Assembly (NCBI RefSeq): GCF_002234375.1
Contig: NZ_NMQV01000023.1
Span: 40,299-104,298 of the forward strand
Direction: 5' to 3'
Source of the DNA: Pseudomonas fluvialis
GTDB lineage: Bacteria > Pseudomonadota > Gammaproteobacteria > Pseudomonadales > Pseudomonadaceae
Length of the DNA stretch: 64,000 bases
This document shows positions 37,723-47,756 of the stretch, piece by piece. How positions within the stretch are numbered: the stretch's first letter is position 1; every line of letters starts with the position of its first letter. The notes beneath the pieces are model-generated. The model saw nothing but the letters and a program-made list of their open reading frames with translations. It did no database searches and had not been told where the DNA came from. The position numbers and the translations under genes are program-made.

Positions 37723-40700
37723 ATGACCCACGCCACGCCCGACTTCGAGACCCTGCAGCACAACCTTGGCCAGGCCTTGCTGGTGGATCGGCATCGCTTG
37801 CGTCGCCAGCTGCACGAGTTGCGCAAGATGCCGGACGAGACCAGGCTGGCACAGTGGCTGGAGCGCTTCCAGGCCTCGGTGGCCAAGGTCGAGGCGCGCC
37901 GGCAGAGCATTCCGGCGATCCGCTACGACGATGCCCTGCCGATCGCCGCCAAGCGCGACGAGATCAAGAAGGCGTTGCAGGAGCACCAGGTGCTGGTGAT
38001 TGCCGGCGAGACCGGCTCGGGCAAGACCACCCAGTTGCCGAAGATCTGCCTGGAGCTGGGCCGTGGCGTGCATGGCCTGATCGGCCACACCCAGCCGCGC
38101 CGTCTGGCCGCGCGCAGCGTGGCCACCCGCGTGGCCGAGGAGATCGGCAGCCCGCTGGGCGAGCTGGTCGGCTACCAGGTGCGCTTCGAGGACCATTCCG
38201 GCGACGCCAGCCTGGTCAAGCTGATGACCGACGGCATCCTGCTGGCCGAGACCCAGCACGATCGCTACCTGGAGAAGTACGACACGATCATCGTCGACGA
38301 GGCGCATGAACGAAGCCTCAACATCGACTTTCTGCTCGGCTACCTGAAGACCCTGCTGCCGCGCCGCCCCGATCTGAAGCTGATCATCACCTCGGCGACC
38401 ATCGATCTGCAGCGCTTCAGCAAGCACTTCAACGATGCGCCGATCATCGAGGTGTCCGGCTGCACCTACCCGGTGGAGACCTGGTATCGCCCGCTGGCCG
38501 CCGAGGTGGACGAGGAGGGCGAGCGCCTGCTCGACGATCTGACCGTCGACCAGGGCATCCTCGCCGCGCTGGACGAGATTGCTGCCCATGAGCGCGCCGA
38601 GGGCAAGCGTCCTGGCGACGTGCTGGTGTTCCTCCCCGGCGAGCGCGAGATTCGCGAGGCCGCCGAGGTGCTGCGCAAGGCCAACCTGCGCCTGACCGAG
38701 GTGCTGCCGCTGTACGCGCGACTGACCCCGGCCGAGCAGCAGAAGATCTTCGCGCCGATGGGCGCGCGCAAGATCGTACTGGCCACCAACGTCGCGGAAA
38801 CCTCGCTGACCGTGCCGGGCATCCGCTATGTGATCGACTCCGGCACCGCGCGCATCAGCCGCTACAGCTACCGCGCCAAGGTCCAGCGCCTGCCCATCGA
38901 GGCAATTTCCCAGGCCAGCGCCAACCAGCGCAAGGGCCGTTGCGGCCGGGTCGAACCGGGCATCTGCATCCGCCTGTACAGCGAGGAGGACTTCCTCGCC
39001 CGCCCCGAATTCACCGATCCGGAAATCCTCCGTACCAACCTGGCGGCGGTGATCCTGCAGATGCTGCACCTGCGCCTGGGCAGCATCGAAGACTTCCCCT
39101 TTATCGAGCCGCCGGATGGCAAGGCCATCAGCGACGGCTTCAACCTGTTGCAGGAACTCTCGGCGGTCAACCGCGAGGGCCAGCTGACCCCGCTGGGCCG
39201 CCAACTGGCGCGCCTGCCCATCGACCCGCGCCTGGGGCGCATGGTGCTGGAGGCGGCCAAGCTCGGCAGCCTAGAGGAGATCCTCATCGTCGCTTCGGCG
39301 CTGTCCGTGCAGGACCCGCGCGAGCGGCCGATGGACCGCCAGCAGGCGGCCGACCAGGCGCATGCGCAGTGGAAGGATGTGGATTCCGACTTCGCTGCGC
39401 TGATCAACCTGTGGCGCGGCTTCGAGGAGAAGCGCCAGGAGCTGGGCAGCAACCCGCTGCGCAACTGGTGCAAGAAGAACTTCCTCAATTACCTGCGTCT
39501 GCGCGAATGGCGCGATGCGCACCGCCAGCTGGTGCTGATCGCCCGCGAGCTGCAGCTGTCGACGAGCAAAGCGGAAGGCAAGCGCGAGCGCCCGGCCCAG
39601 AGCGAGGCGAAGGTCAAGCCGACTACCGACAGCAAGGTCAACGTGATCGTCCGCGAGCAGGCCGAGGCCAGCGAGGCGGCGCAGCGCGCCAAGAGCTACG
39701 CCGCCGTGCATAAGGCGATTCTGTCCGGCCTGCTTAGCCAGATCGGCCAGAAGAGTGAAGATGGCGACTACCTCGGCGCGCGCCAGCGGCGCTTCTGGAT
39801 TCACCCCTCGTCGGTGATCGGGCGCAAGAAGCCGGCCTGGGTGATGACCGCCGAGCTGGTGGAAACCACCAAGCTGTTCGCCCGCATGGTGGCGAAGATC
39901 GAGCCGGACTGGATCGAGCCGCTGGCCGGCCACCTGATCAAGAAGAACCACTTCGAGCCGCACTGGGAGAAGCGTCGTGGCCAGGTGGTGGCCTTCGAGC
40001 AGGTCAGCCTGTACGGGCTGATCGTGGTCGGCCGCCGGCCGGTGCATTTCGGCCCGGTTGACCCGGTCGCTTCGCGTGAGCTGTTCATCCGCGAGGGCCT
40101 GGTGCGTGGCGAGATCAACAGTCGTGCCAAATGCCTGGCGGCCAACCGCGCGCTGCTCGAGCGCCTCGACGAGCTGGAGGCCAAGGCGCGCCGCCGCGAC
40201 ATCCTCGCCGATGAGGAAACCCTGTACGGCTACTACGAGGCGCGCATTCCGGCGGAAATCCACCAGGCCGCGACCTTCGAGCACTGGTACAAGGGCGAAG
40301 GGGCGAAGAACCCGCAGCTGCTGATCATGCGCGAGGAGGACGTGCTGGCGCGCGACGCCAAGGAAGTCACCGCCGCGCAGTACCCGGACATTCTCCAGCT
40401 CGGCGAGCTGCAACTGCCGCTGACCTACCACTTCGAGCCGAACCACCCGCGCGACGGGGTGACCTTGCGCGTGCCGGCGCCGCTGCTGCCGCAGCTGCCG
40501 GCCGAACGCCTCGACTGGCTGGTGCCAGGTCTGCTCGAGGCCAAGGCCATCGCCTTGGTGCGCGGTCTGCCCAAGGCACTGCGCAAGAACTTCGTGCCGG
40601 TGCCGGACTTCGTCGGCGCGGCACTCTCCAAGATGGTCTTCGGCCAGGGCAGCCTGGCCGAGTCGCTGGGTCGCGAACTGACCCGCATGACTGGTGCCCG

Positions 40701-41772
40701 CGTGCCCGAAGAGGCGTGGGTCGAGGCGGCAGCGCAGCTGGAAAATCATCTGAAGATGAACATCGAGGTGGTCGATGCGCGCGGCAAGTTCCTTGGCGAA
40801 GGTCGCGATCTGGCCGAGCTTTGCGCACGTTTCGCCGAGGCCAGCCAGGCCGCACTGGCCATGCCGCAGCAGAAGCAGGAACAGAAGCCGGTCGAGGCCA
40901 AGGCCTTTGCCCAGGTCGCCGAGAAGACCCAGCAGAAGATCGCCGGCCTGTCCATGACCGTGTTCCCGGCGCTGGTGGAGACTGCCGAGAGCGGCCCTGA
41001 TGGAGTGCGCGGTGTGGTCAAGGAAGGGCGCTTCCCGACCCAGGCCGAGGCCGACTACCAGCACCGCCGAGCCTTGCAGCGCCTGCTCTTGCAACAGCTG
41101 GCCGAGCCGGCCAAGTACCTGCGCGGCAAGCTGCCGGGGCTCACCGAGCTGGCCCTGCTGTACCGCGAAATGGGCCGCCCCGAGGCGCTGGTCGAGGACA
41201 TCCTGCTGGCCAGTCTCGATGCCTGCATCCTCGACGGCGAGGCGACATTGCCGCGCGACGGCGCCGCTCTGGCGCAGCTGGCCGAGCGCAAGCGTGGCGA
41301 CTGGACCAGTCACGCCGAGCGCATCGCCAGGCTCACCCTGGACATCCTCAAGCTTGCCCACGGCCTGCAGAAGCGCTTCAAAGGCAAGATCGACCTGGCC
41401 CAGGCCATGGCGCTCAACGACATCAAGCAGCAACTGGCCAATCTGGTCTACCCCGGCTTCGTGCGCGAGACACCGGGTGAGTGGCTGAAGGAGATTCCGC
41501 GCTACCTCAAGGCCATCGAACAGCGCCTGGACAAGGTGGGGAGTCAGGTGCAGCGCGACCGCGTCTGGACCGGCGAGCTGAGTGCCGCCTGGGAGCAGTA
41601 CCAGGCGCGCGCCGCCAAGCATGCCCAGGAAGGCAAGCGCGACCCGCAGCTGACCCTGTATCGCTGGATGCTCGAGGAGTATCGCGTGTCGCTGTTCGCC
41701 CAGCAGCTGGGCACCAGGATGGCCGTGTCGGACAAACGCCTGGCCAAGCAGTGGTCTGTGGTGGAGAGCTAA
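37723..41772 (+). CDS. hrpA: ATP-dependent RNA helicase HrpA (DEAH-box)
   Basis: 1349-residue DEAH/RHA helicase. Walker A GETGSGKTT at residues 95-103, DEAH at 192-195, SATID, and the QRKGRCGR motif VI, followed by ratchet and OB-fold regions and the long HrpA C-terminal domain. HrpA resolves stalled or collided ribosomes and processes some mRNAs. The body is very GC-rich at third positions, more than many neighbours, which also creates long meaningless antisense frames. In P. aeruginosa hrpA lies near yajD and the HIT gene; here that order is partly kept. Confidence 0.97.
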   Translation: MTHATPDFETLQHNLGQALLVDRHRLRRQLHELRKMPDETRLAQWLERFQASVAKVEARRQSIPAIRYDDALPIAAKRDEIKKALQEHQVLVIAGETGSGKTTQLPKICLELGRGVHGLIGHTQPRRLAARSVATRVAEEIGSPLGELVGYQVRFEDHSGDASLVKLMTDGILLAETQHDRYLEKYDTIIVDEAHERSLNIDFLLGYLKTLLPRRPDLKLIITSATIDLQRFSKHFNDAPIIEVSGCTYPVETWYRPLAAEVDEEGERLLDDLTVDQGILAALDEIAAHERAEGKRPGDVLVFLPGEREIREAAEVLRKANLRLTEVLPLYARLTPAEQQKIFAPMGARKIVLATNVAETSLTVPGIRYVIDSGTARISRYSYRAKVQRLPIEAISQASANQRKGRCGRVEPGICIRLYSEEDFLARPEFTDPEILRTNLAAVILQMLHLRLGSIEDFPFIEPPDGKAISDGFNLLQELSAVNREGQLTPLGRQLARLPIDPRLGRMVLEAAKLGSLEEILIVASALSVQDPRERPMDRQQAADQAHAQWKDVDSDFAALINLWRGFEEKRQELGSNPLRNWCKKNFLNYLRLREWRDAHRQLVLIARELQLSTSKAEGKRERPAQSEAKVKPTTDSKVNVIVREQAEASEAAQRAKSYAAVHKAILSGLLSQIGQKSEDGDYLGARQRRFWIHPSSVIGRKKPAWVMTAELVETTKLFARMVAKIEPDWIEPLAGHLIKKNHFEPHWEKRRGQVVAFEQVSLYGLIVVGRRPVHFGPVDPVASRELFIREGLVRGEINSRAKCLAANRALLERLDELEAKARRRDILADEETLYGYYEARIPAEIHQAATFEHWYKGEGAKNPQLLIMREEDVLARDAKEVTAAQYPDILQLGELQLPLTYHFEPNHPRDGVTLRVPAPLLPQLPAERLDWLVPGLLEAKAIALVRGLPKALRKNFVPVPDFVGAALSKMVFGQGSLAESLGRELTRMTGARVPEEAWVEAAAQLENHLKMNIEVVDARGKFLGEGRDLAELCARFAEASQAALAMPQQKQEQKPVEAKAFAQVAEKTQQKIAGLSMTVFPALVETAESGPDGVRGVVKEGRFPTQAEADYQHRRALQRLLLQQLAEPAKYLRGKLPGLTELALLYREMGRPEALVEDILLASLDACILDGEATLPRDGAALAQLAERKRGDWTSHAERIARLTLDILKLAHGLQKRFKGKIDLAQAMALNDIKQQLANLVYPGFVRETPGEWLKEIPRYLKAIEQRLDKVGSQVQRDRVWTGELSAAWEQYQARAAKHAQEGKRDPQLTLYRWMLEEYRVSLFAQQLGTRMAVSDKRLAKQWSVVES

Positions 41773-42001
41773 GGCCAGGCTGCCGCTCTGGTTATTTATT
41801 CATGCAGCCCATTGCGCCGCCAGGCTTGGCCCTAGGAATAGGGGGCACCTTTTCGCTACGGTTAGTCTGCTACTGCCAGGTACGTCAATCCGAGCACAGG
41901 TGTATTGCTCGTCTTGCCGGCTGTTTGTGGCGCGCAGTATAACCAGCAGGCAGCGCGGGCCAGCCTGCTGTCATTGATTGTTCAGACCTTGCAGGAAAAC
42001 C

Positions 42002-42514
42002 ATGTTCGAAATCCAACCGATGAACCCCGAGCATTATCGCCAGCAAACCCGGCGTAGCACGCTGCTGGTCGTGCTGATTTTTGTGGTATTGGGCATGCTC
42101 TGTGCGACAGCGAGTAACCGGCTGTTCGGCACTCCGGGAGGGGACAACTTCCAGTGGAATCTGCTGGGTGTGCTGGCAGGTCTGGTGCTGACCATCGCCT
42201 TGGTGCGCCAGCAACTCTGGTCGCGTCCGGTGATGGCCGCCGCTGTCTATGGTTGGCAACTCAAGCGCCACCTGATGCAGGTGACCAACCGCATGCACCG
42301 GGTGCAGGCAGGTGTCGCCGCCGGCGATGCAACCGCCATGAAGGTGCTGCGTTTCTACCATCTGGGCGTTACCCAGATGCACCAACTGGACGGGAACAGC
42401 AGTGAGTTGAGCCAGATGGTGCGGGAAATCGACAGCCACTGTGAGGCCATGCAGCAACGCGGCTTGGACACCGAGCAGCGTTGCTTCGATCCGCGTTGGC
42501 TGGAGTCGCTTTAG
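42002..42514 (+). CDS. DUF3087 family membrane protein
   Basis: 170 residues with two membrane helices (about 18-38 and 52-72), then a cytosolic helical part (HRVQAGVAAGDATAMKVLRFYHLGVTQMHQL) that fits DUF3087. The start ATG 42002 (MFEIQPMNPE) replaces an upstream in-frame ATG eight codons earlier; neither has a very strong ribosome-binding site, though GCAGGA lies upstream. A 229-base non-coding gap separates it from hrpA. Function unknown. Confidence 0.8.
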   Translation: MFEIQPMNPEHYRQQTRRSTLLVVLIFVVLGMLCATASNRLFGTPGGDNFQWNLLGVLAGLVLTIALVRQQLWSRPVMAAAVYGWQLKRHLMQVTNRMHRVQAGVAAGDATAMKVLRFYHLGVTQMHQLDGNSSELSQMVREIDSHCEAMQQRGLDTEQRCFDPRWLESL

Positions 42515-42568
42515 TAGCCTGTTGGACGCGCTCAGTGAGGAATCGCTGTGCGCGCCTCCCGCCGAGGG

Positions 42569-42781
42569 TCACTTGTGCGCCAGGTCTTTTATATACAAGG
42601 CTTCGACCTTCTCCCGCGCCCAGGGGGTTTTACGCAGGAATTTCAGGCTGGAAGCCAGGCTGGGTTCATGCTGGAAGCAGCGAATGGCGATCAGCTGGCC
42701 GAGGCGCTCCCAGCCATGTCGCTCGACCAGTGCTTGCAGGATGGTCTTCAGGGGCAGGCCGTGCAGTGGATCATTGCTCAT
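42569..42781 (-). CDS. VF530 (DUF2132) family DNA-binding-like protein
   Basis: 70-residue small helical protein with the family pattern MSNDPLHGLPLKTILQALVE and GWERLGQLIAIRCF, ending in FLRKTPWAREKVEALYI. The VF530 structure resembles DNA-binding folds; no function has been shown. Convergent with the DUF3087 gene; downstream of the GST gene in the same direction. Confidence 0.87.
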   Translation of the reverse strand: MSNDPLHGLPLKTILQALVERHGWERLGQLIAIRCFQHEPSLASSLKFLRKTPWAREKVEALYIKDLAHK

Positions 42782-42847
42782 CGTGCGTTTCTCATGTCCG
42801 GGCGGGCACTTTAGCGCCCGCCTAAAGGTTGCGCGAGTGCGGCACGC

Positions 42848-43546
42848 TCAGCCGGGTACCTGCAGGCCGCGCTGTACCGCCGGGCGGGCAAGAAAAGCGT
42901 CGAGTACGCGGCGCACGTTGGCGAAGCGGGCGAAGTCGACCAGTTCGCCAGCGCCATAAAAGCCCAGCAGGGTATTCACCCAGGGCAGTACGGCAATATC
43001 GGCAATGCTGTAGGTGTCGCCCATCAGCCATTGGCGTTGCTGCAGGCGTTGCTCCAGTACGCCGAGCAGGCGCACCACCTCGGCAACGTAGCGGTCGCGC
43101 GGACGTTTGTCGGGATATTGGCTGCCGGCAAACTTATGGAAGAAACCCAGCTGGCCAAACATTGGCCCGACGCCGCCGACTTGCCACATCAGCCACTGGA
43201 TGCATTCGTAGCGTTGCTGGGCCTGGGCGGGTAGCAGTTGTCCGCTTTTCTCGGCCAGGTAGAGCAGGATTGCGCCGGACTCGAAGAGTGCCAGTGGTTG
43301 TCCTTCAGGCCCGTTGGGGTCGAGGATGGCTGGAATCTTGTTGTTGGGGTTGAGTGACAGGAACTCGCTGCTGAACTGAGCGTTGTCCTCGAAGCTGACC
43401 CGGTGCGCTTCGTAAGGCAGGGCGATTTCTTCCAGCATGATCGATACCTTGACCCCGTTGGGGGTGGGTAGCGAATACAGCTGCAGGTACTGTGGTTGGC
43501 TCGGTGGCCATTTGCGGGTGACGGGGAACGCGTCGAGCGGATTCAT
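42848..43546 (-). CDS. Glutathione S-transferase family protein (YfcG/YghU-like)
   Basis: 232 residues with an N-terminal thioredoxin-fold domain (LQLYSLPTPNGVKVSIMLEE, NPNNKIPAILDP, FESGAILLYLAEK) and an all-helical C-terminal domain (GDTYSIADIAVLPWV). The TPNGxKV active-site region, without a catalytic Tyr or Cys at the usual place, points to the Nu-class (YfcG/YghU) with disulfide-bond reductase activity. ATG 43546 has AGGAG 6 bases upstream. Divergent from the HIT gene. Confidence 0.9.
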   Translation of the reverse strand: MNPLDAFPVTRKWPPSQPQYLQLYSLPTPNGVKVSIMLEEIALPYEAHRVSFEDNAQFSSEFLSLNPNNKIPAILDPNGPEGQPLALFESGAILLYLAEKSGQLLPAQAQQRYECIQWLMWQVGGVGPMFGQLGFFHKFAGSQYPDKRPRDRYVAEVVRLLGVLEQRLQQRQWLMGDTYSIADIAVLPWVNTLLGFYGAGELVDFARFANVRRVLDAFLARPAVQRGLQVPG

Positions 43547-43638
43547 GGGATCTCCTGGCTGGGGCGTGAGCTGGCTGTTCGGCGGGCTGGCGAGCCGGTA
43601 TGGTGCATCTCTCACAACCTGTGCCGAGGGAGAGCACC

Positions 43639-44076
43639 ATGAGCCTGCATGGCCAATACGACCCACAGAATGTCTTTGCCAAGATCATCCGTGGCGAACT
43701 GCCCTGTTACAAGATCTACGAGGATGAGCAGGTACTGGCCTTCCTCGACCTGTTCCCGCAATCCTACGGGCATACCCTGGTGATTCCCAAACAGGTCGCG
43801 GCACGCAACCTGCTGGAGGTCGATGGTGCTACCTTGGCTCAGCTGATGGCCGTGGTGCAGCGCCTGAGCAAACTGCTGGTGGAGGAGCTGCAGCCCGACG
43901 GCGTGCAGATTGCACAGTTTAACGGTGCCCCGGCCGGGCAGACGGTCTTCCACCTGCACCTGCACATCATTCCGCGCTTTGCCGGCGACTCGCTGGGTAT
44001 CCATGCCAGCCAGCAGGCCGATGCCGAGCAACTCAAGGCATTGCAGGCGCGCTTGCAGAAACGCCTCGAGCAATAA
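43639..44076 (+). CDS. HIT-family nucleotide-binding protein
   Basis: 145 residues. The C-terminal HIT motif FHLHLHIIPRF contains the His triad with the catalytic middle His; the N-terminal FAKIIRGELPCYKIYED and the PQSYGHTLVIPK segment match the Hint branch. Such enzymes cleave nucleoside phosphoramidates or AMP-lysine bonds. The start at 43639 follows GAGGGAGAG. Homologous position next to hrpA in P. aeruginosa. Confidence 0.92.
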   Translation: MSLHGQYDPQNVFAKIIRGELPCYKIYEDEQVLAFLDLFPQSYGHTLVIPKQVAARNLLEVDGATLAQLMAVVQRLSKLLVEELQPDGVQIAQFNGAPAGQTVFHLHLHIIPRFAGDSLGIHASQQADAEQLKALQARLQKRLEQ

Positions 44077-44266
44077 GCCCGCTCTGGCCAAGGCGGCGTT
44101 TTGCTTGCTTTGGCTCAAGTTTTCACCAGGGGGCTGCTGGCACTATGCCGCTGTGCAGCCTGTGTCAGGCCCCCCTAGCCATTCAAGTGGCCAGCAGGCT
44201 GGCCGATAGTGCGTCTATCGCCTGGCGATGTTCAGGATGCACCGTCTCCACCTGCGGACTACTGGC

Positions 44267-44803
44267 ATGAAGCTGAAGATCACTCCTACACGCAACGAAA
44301 TTCGTCTTGGCGATGATGAGTTCATCGTCAGCAAAACCGATACCAAGGGACGCATTACCTACGCCAATCGCACCTTCATGAAGATCTCCGGCTTTGCCGA
44401 GCCTGAGCTGCTGGGCGTACAGCACAATATCGTGCGTCATCCGGATATGCCGCGTGGGGTTTTCCAATTGCTGTGGAGCACCCTGCAGGGCGGCCAGGAG
44501 TTCTTCGGTTATGTGAAGAATCTGTGCAAGGACGGCAGTTTCTACTGGGTGCTGGCCAATATCACCCCGGACCTGGACAGCGCTGGCCAGTTGCGTGGCT
44601 ACTATTCGGTGCGTCGCAAGCCCAAGGCCAGTGCGCTGGCGGTCCTCGAACCCATCTATCGGCGCATGCTGGAGCTGGAGCGCGAGGCTGGCCCGCGTGA
44701 AGCGATTGCCCGCTCACAAGCCTACCTGCAGGAGTTGTTGCAGCAACAAGGCACGGACTACACCGGGTTTGTCCTGGCGCTCACCCAGGAGGTGCGCTCA
44801 TGA
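44267..44803 (+). CDS. PAS-domain protein, sensing half of a split Aer-like receptor
   Basis: 178-residue protein with a single N-terminal PAS domain (about 8-120) of the Aer type: [17 protein letters not shown], then [20 protein letters not shown] and the [19 protein letters not shown] segment. Aer PAS domains bind FAD and sense redox or oxygen through electron transport. No HAMP, membrane or signalling domain follows. Its stop overlaps the next ATG (ATGA at 44800-44803), so it is translated together with the adjacent chemoreceptor and probably signals through it. Confidence 0.88.
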   Translation: MKLKITPTRNEIRLGDDEFIVSKTDTKGRITYANRTFMKISGFAEPELLGVQHNIVRHPDMPRGVFQLLWSTLQGGQEFFGYVKNLCKDGSFYWVLANITPDLDSAGQLRGYYSVRRKPKASALAVLEPIYRRMLELEREAGPREAIARSQAYLQELLQQQGTDYTGFVLALTQEVRS

Positions 44804-46299
44804 GTTTCTCGTCACCGCAAACCTACGGCGTCAGCGCGGGTTCACCGTTCCTCTGCGCGCGCATCAAGCTGCTGGCCGGCAGCCTGGTGGCTATTTCCCT
44901 GGCGGGCCCCTTGTGGGCCATCCTGTTTGCCGAAGGCAGCCTGTGGTGGTTGCTGCAACCCGTGCTGACCCTGTTGCCGGTTGTAGTCATGCTGCGTGCC
45001 GGGGGGCGTGTGCTGCGCACCCTGCAGACGGTCTACGACACGATGAGTCAGGCCAATGCGGGCGCCTTTCATTTGCGCGTGACCAATACCCAGCACCTGG
45101 GCGAGGTGGGTAAGGTGGCCTGGGAGGTCAACGACTTCCTCGACAAGGTCGAGTCTTACTTCAAGGAGGTCGACTCCTGTTTCAGTCACGTGGCGCGAGG
45201 CAACTTCCAGCGCCAGGCGCTGACTGACGGCATGCCCGGTCAGTTGCGTGTGTCGCTGGAAAACATCAACTACTCGATCGGCGAGATGAGCAAGAACTCG
45301 CGGCTGGTCGCCGACAACCAGCTGCATTCGGCGTTGCACTCACTCAATGTGCAGAACCTGATTCGTAACCTGCGAGATGCCCAGGAGGATTTGCTGCACA
45401 TTGGCGAGCGTATGGGGCAGGTCGAGCAGATTGCCAATGACAATGGCAGCGCGGCTCTGCACAGTCAGCAGGGCGTGCAGCAAATGGTGGAGGCGCTGGA
45501 CAATATCTCACGCACCATCAATCAGGTTGCGGAGGTGGTCAACCAGCTGGGCAACGACAGCCAGCAGGTGCAGGCGTCGCTGTCGATCATTACCGAGATC
45601 GCTGATCAGACCAACCTGCTGGCACTTAATGCCGCCATCGAGGCAGCGCGTGCCGGCGACCAGGGACGCGGCTTCGCGGTCGTTGCCGATGAGGTCAAGG
45701 CCCTGTCGCGGCGTACCAAGGATGCGGCGGTGGAGGTCACCAGTACCATTGGCAATTTCAGCCGGCGCGTCAGCGACATGGTGGTGCAAGCCGCCGACTC
45801 CAACAGCTTGGCGCAGGAAGTCAGTCGCATGGCGGTGGGCTTCCGCGATCAGTTCGATACCTTTGCCAGTGGTTCGCGGCAAACCATGGCGGCAGTGAGC
45901 ATGGCCAAGGACCAGGCGCTCAACACCCTGGTCAAGGTCGACCACATCATCTACAAGCAGAACGGCTATATCGCTCTGGACAGCTCGGCGCAGTTCACCG
46001 GTGCGCTGGAGGCGGTGGCCATGGATCACCAGCACTGTCGCCTTGGTCAGTGGTACTACCAGGGCGAAGGGCAGGCCAGTTGCAGCCATACCCGCGGCTT
46101 CCGTGCCCTTGAAGCACCGCATGTCCAGGTACACCGTGCGGTACAGGCCGCCGTGGCATTGCGTGATGCCGACTGGATCCACCAGCCGGCGATCAAGCAA
46201 CGCATCATCGATGCAATGCGTGAAGCCGAGGAACAGAGCTACGCGATGATCCAGCATATGGATGCCATGTTGCAGGAGAAGCATGCCTCGCTCGGCTAA
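44800..46299 (+). CDS. Chemoreceptor with membrane hairpin and C-terminal CZB zinc-binding domain
   Basis: 499 residues. Two closely spaced membrane helices (about 22-45 and 46-66) without a periplasmic ligand domain, as in Aer, then a linker/HAMP-like part, and a short signalling hairpin with tip [19 protein letters not shown] (about 268-286). The C-terminus is a CZB (chemoreceptor zinc-binding) domain: [11 protein letters not shown] at residues 410-420 with the Cys-Leu-Gly-x-Trp core and downstream His (HVQVH). CZB domains sense zinc or hypochlorous acid. The PAS protein upstream is its likely input partner. Confidence 0.9.
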   Translation: MSFSSPQTYGVSAGSPFLCARIKLLAGSLVAISLAGPLWAILFAEGSLWWLLQPVLTLLPVVVMLRAGGRVLRTLQTVYDTMSQANAGAFHLRVTNTQHLGEVGKVAWEVNDFLDKVESYFKEVDSCFSHVARGNFQRQALTDGMPGQLRVSLENINYSIGEMSKNSRLVADNQLHSALHSLNVQNLIRNLRDAQEDLLHIGERMGQVEQIANDNGSAALHSQQGVQQMVEALDNISRTINQVAEVVNQLGNDSQQVQASLSIITEIADQTNLLALNAAIEAARAGDQGRGFAVVADEVKALSRRTKDAAVEVTSTIGNFSRRVSDMVVQAADSNSLAQEVSRMAVGFRDQFDTFASGSRQTMAAVSMAKDQALNTLVKVDHIIYKQNGYIALDSSAQFTGALEAVAMDHQHCRLGQWYYQGEGQASCSHTRGFRALEAPHVQVHRAVQAAVALRDADWIHQPAIKQRIIDAMREAEEQSYAMIQHMDAMLQEKHASLG

Positions 46300-46302
46300 C
46301 CC

Positions 46303-47604
46303 TCAGCGCATGCGGAAGGCTTCCTGGTGAAACTGTGCCAGCGGCATGCCGGCCTGACGCAGGCCGCGCCGCAGGTGTTCGGCCAGCCCCTGCGGGCCGC
46401 AGAACCACAGGTGTGGCCAGCCTTGCGGGTGCTCGCTGAGCAGGGTGGAGCCATCTAGCGGTCCCTGGAGGTCACTGTAATGGACCTGCAGGCGGATGCT
46501 TGGCAAGCCGCTGCACAGCTGCGCCAGACGCTGACCGAACAGGTCTTCCGCTGGGTTGCGTACGCAGTAATGCAGCGTGGCCTGGGGCGCACGTTCGGGC
46601 TGTCCCTGAAGCGCTTCCAGCCAGGCCAGGAAGGGAGTTACGCCAATCCCGGCGGCAATCCAGTGCTGGTTGGGCAACTGTGCCGATGGCAGCGTGAAGG
46701 CACCGTAGGGGCCCTCGACCTGCACGGCCTGGCCTACCTGCAGGGTGTGCTGCAGGTGTCGGGTGTGGTCACCCAGGGCCTTGATGGCAACGCGCACACA
46801 GGCATTTCCCGTATCAGCAGCACTGAGGGTGAAGGGGTGTGCGCCCTCGGCGCCACCGAAGTCAATGAAAGCGAACTGTCCGGGCTGGTGCCGCCAGTGG
46901 CCTTGCAACTGGCAGGTGATCTCCAGCACATCATCAGCCAGGGCGCGCATGGCGACGATCTGCCCGGTATGGCGTCGTGACTGGCCGATGCGTCGAGTCA
47001 GCGAATACAGCGCGCAGATACTGCCGAGCAGTGCACTGCCGGCGATCAGCAGGCCCAGCGGCTGGCGCCAGTAGTTATCCGGTGCCAGTACCACGCCATG
47101 GAAGGCGAACAGCAGGAACAGCGGTGCCAGCAGGCGATGTGCGTAACGCCACAGGTGGTAGGGGAAGCGCTGCCAGAGGGTTAGCACCAACAGCAGGCCG
47201 AGCAGCCAGATCGACCATTCGCCCAGGTCCTTGGCCGAGTCGCGCCAGGCTTCGAAGAGTCGTTCGACCTTGGGGCCCTTGCCTGGGTGGGGAACCAGCA
47301 TGTCCAGTAGTGGGCCGGCCAGCTCCAGTAGATAGTGCGCAAAGCCCAGGCCGATGGCCCAGTAGCCGGCCAGGCGATGCATGCGATACAGCCGATCCAG
47401 ACCGCCCATACGTTGCTCCAGCCAGGCCGGGCGCATGGCTAGCAGCATCAGCCAGGCCATCAGGGTAAACGACAGCACGCCGCTGAACAGGATGGTTTCG
47501 CGACGCCACCACCAGACATCCAGCCAGGCAGCGCCAGGCCCCATGCCCAGGCTATACAGCCAGGCGGCCAGTACCAGACTGGCGATCACGCTAATCGAGC
47601 GCAT
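46303..47604 (-). CDS. Ferric reductase-like membrane flavoprotein (FRE/NOX-type)
   Basis: 433 residues. Six or so membrane helices (about 5-220) with haem-ligand type His (YRMHRLAGYWAIGLGFAHY, YAHRLLAPLFLLFAFHG), then an FAD-binding barrel (HPFTLSAAD) and an NAD(P)-binding domain (WIAAGIGVTPFLAWLEAL, LWFCGPQGL). This layout moves electrons from NAD(P)H across the membrane, e.g. to ferric iron or oxygen. Ends 3 bases from the convergent chemoreceptor. An AT-rich dyad lies upstream. Confidence 0.88.
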   Translation of the reverse strand: MRSISVIASLVLAAWLYSLGMGPGAAWLDVWWWRRETILFSGVLSFTLMAWLMLLAMRPAWLEQRMGGLDRLYRMHRLAGYWAIGLGFAHYLLELAGPLLDMLVPHPGKGPKVERLFEAWRDSAKDLGEWSIWLLGLLLVLTLWQRFPYHLWRYAHRLLAPLFLLFAFHGVVLAPDNYWRQPLGLLIAGSALLGSICALYSLTRRIGQSRRHTGQIVAMRALADDVLEITCQLQGHWRHQPGQFAFIDFGGAEGAHPFTLSAADTGNACVRVAIKALGDHTRHLQHTLQVGQAVQVEGPYGAFTLPSAQLPNQHWIAAGIGVTPFLAWLEALQGQPERAPQATLHYCVRNPAEDLFGQRLAQLCSGLPSIRLQVHYSDLQGPLDGSTLLSEHPQGWPHLWFCGPQGLAEHLRRGLRQAGMPLAQFHQEAFRMR

Positions 47605-47631
47605 GGATGAGCTCCTTGGTATTTATCAGGC

Positions 47632-47652
47632 TAATAAGTAGCTTGCTTATTA
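47632..47652. promoter_or_regulatory. AT-rich inverted repeat in divergent promoter region
   Basis: TAATAAG (47632-47638) and CTTATTA (47646-47652) form a perfect 7-bp dyad with a 7-base spacer, about 28 bases before the ferric-reductase-like start and about 105 before the divergent solute-binding protein. Likely an operator; the regulator is unknown and it does not clearly match a Fur box. Confidence 0.45.
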
Positions 47653-47756
47653 AAAGCCTAGTTAGCATGCGCCGGCAAACTGAAGCGAAGCTGAATGTAC
47701 CTTTACCTTGCCTATACTCACTGCAGTTTTGCCTGTTCCCCCGCAAGGAGCCTGTC

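Noticed and set aside
39271..41622. 783-codon open frame antisense to hrpA
   Set aside because: Caused by the very high third-position GC of hrpA; the product has no recognisable domain and hrpA itself has all helicase motifs.
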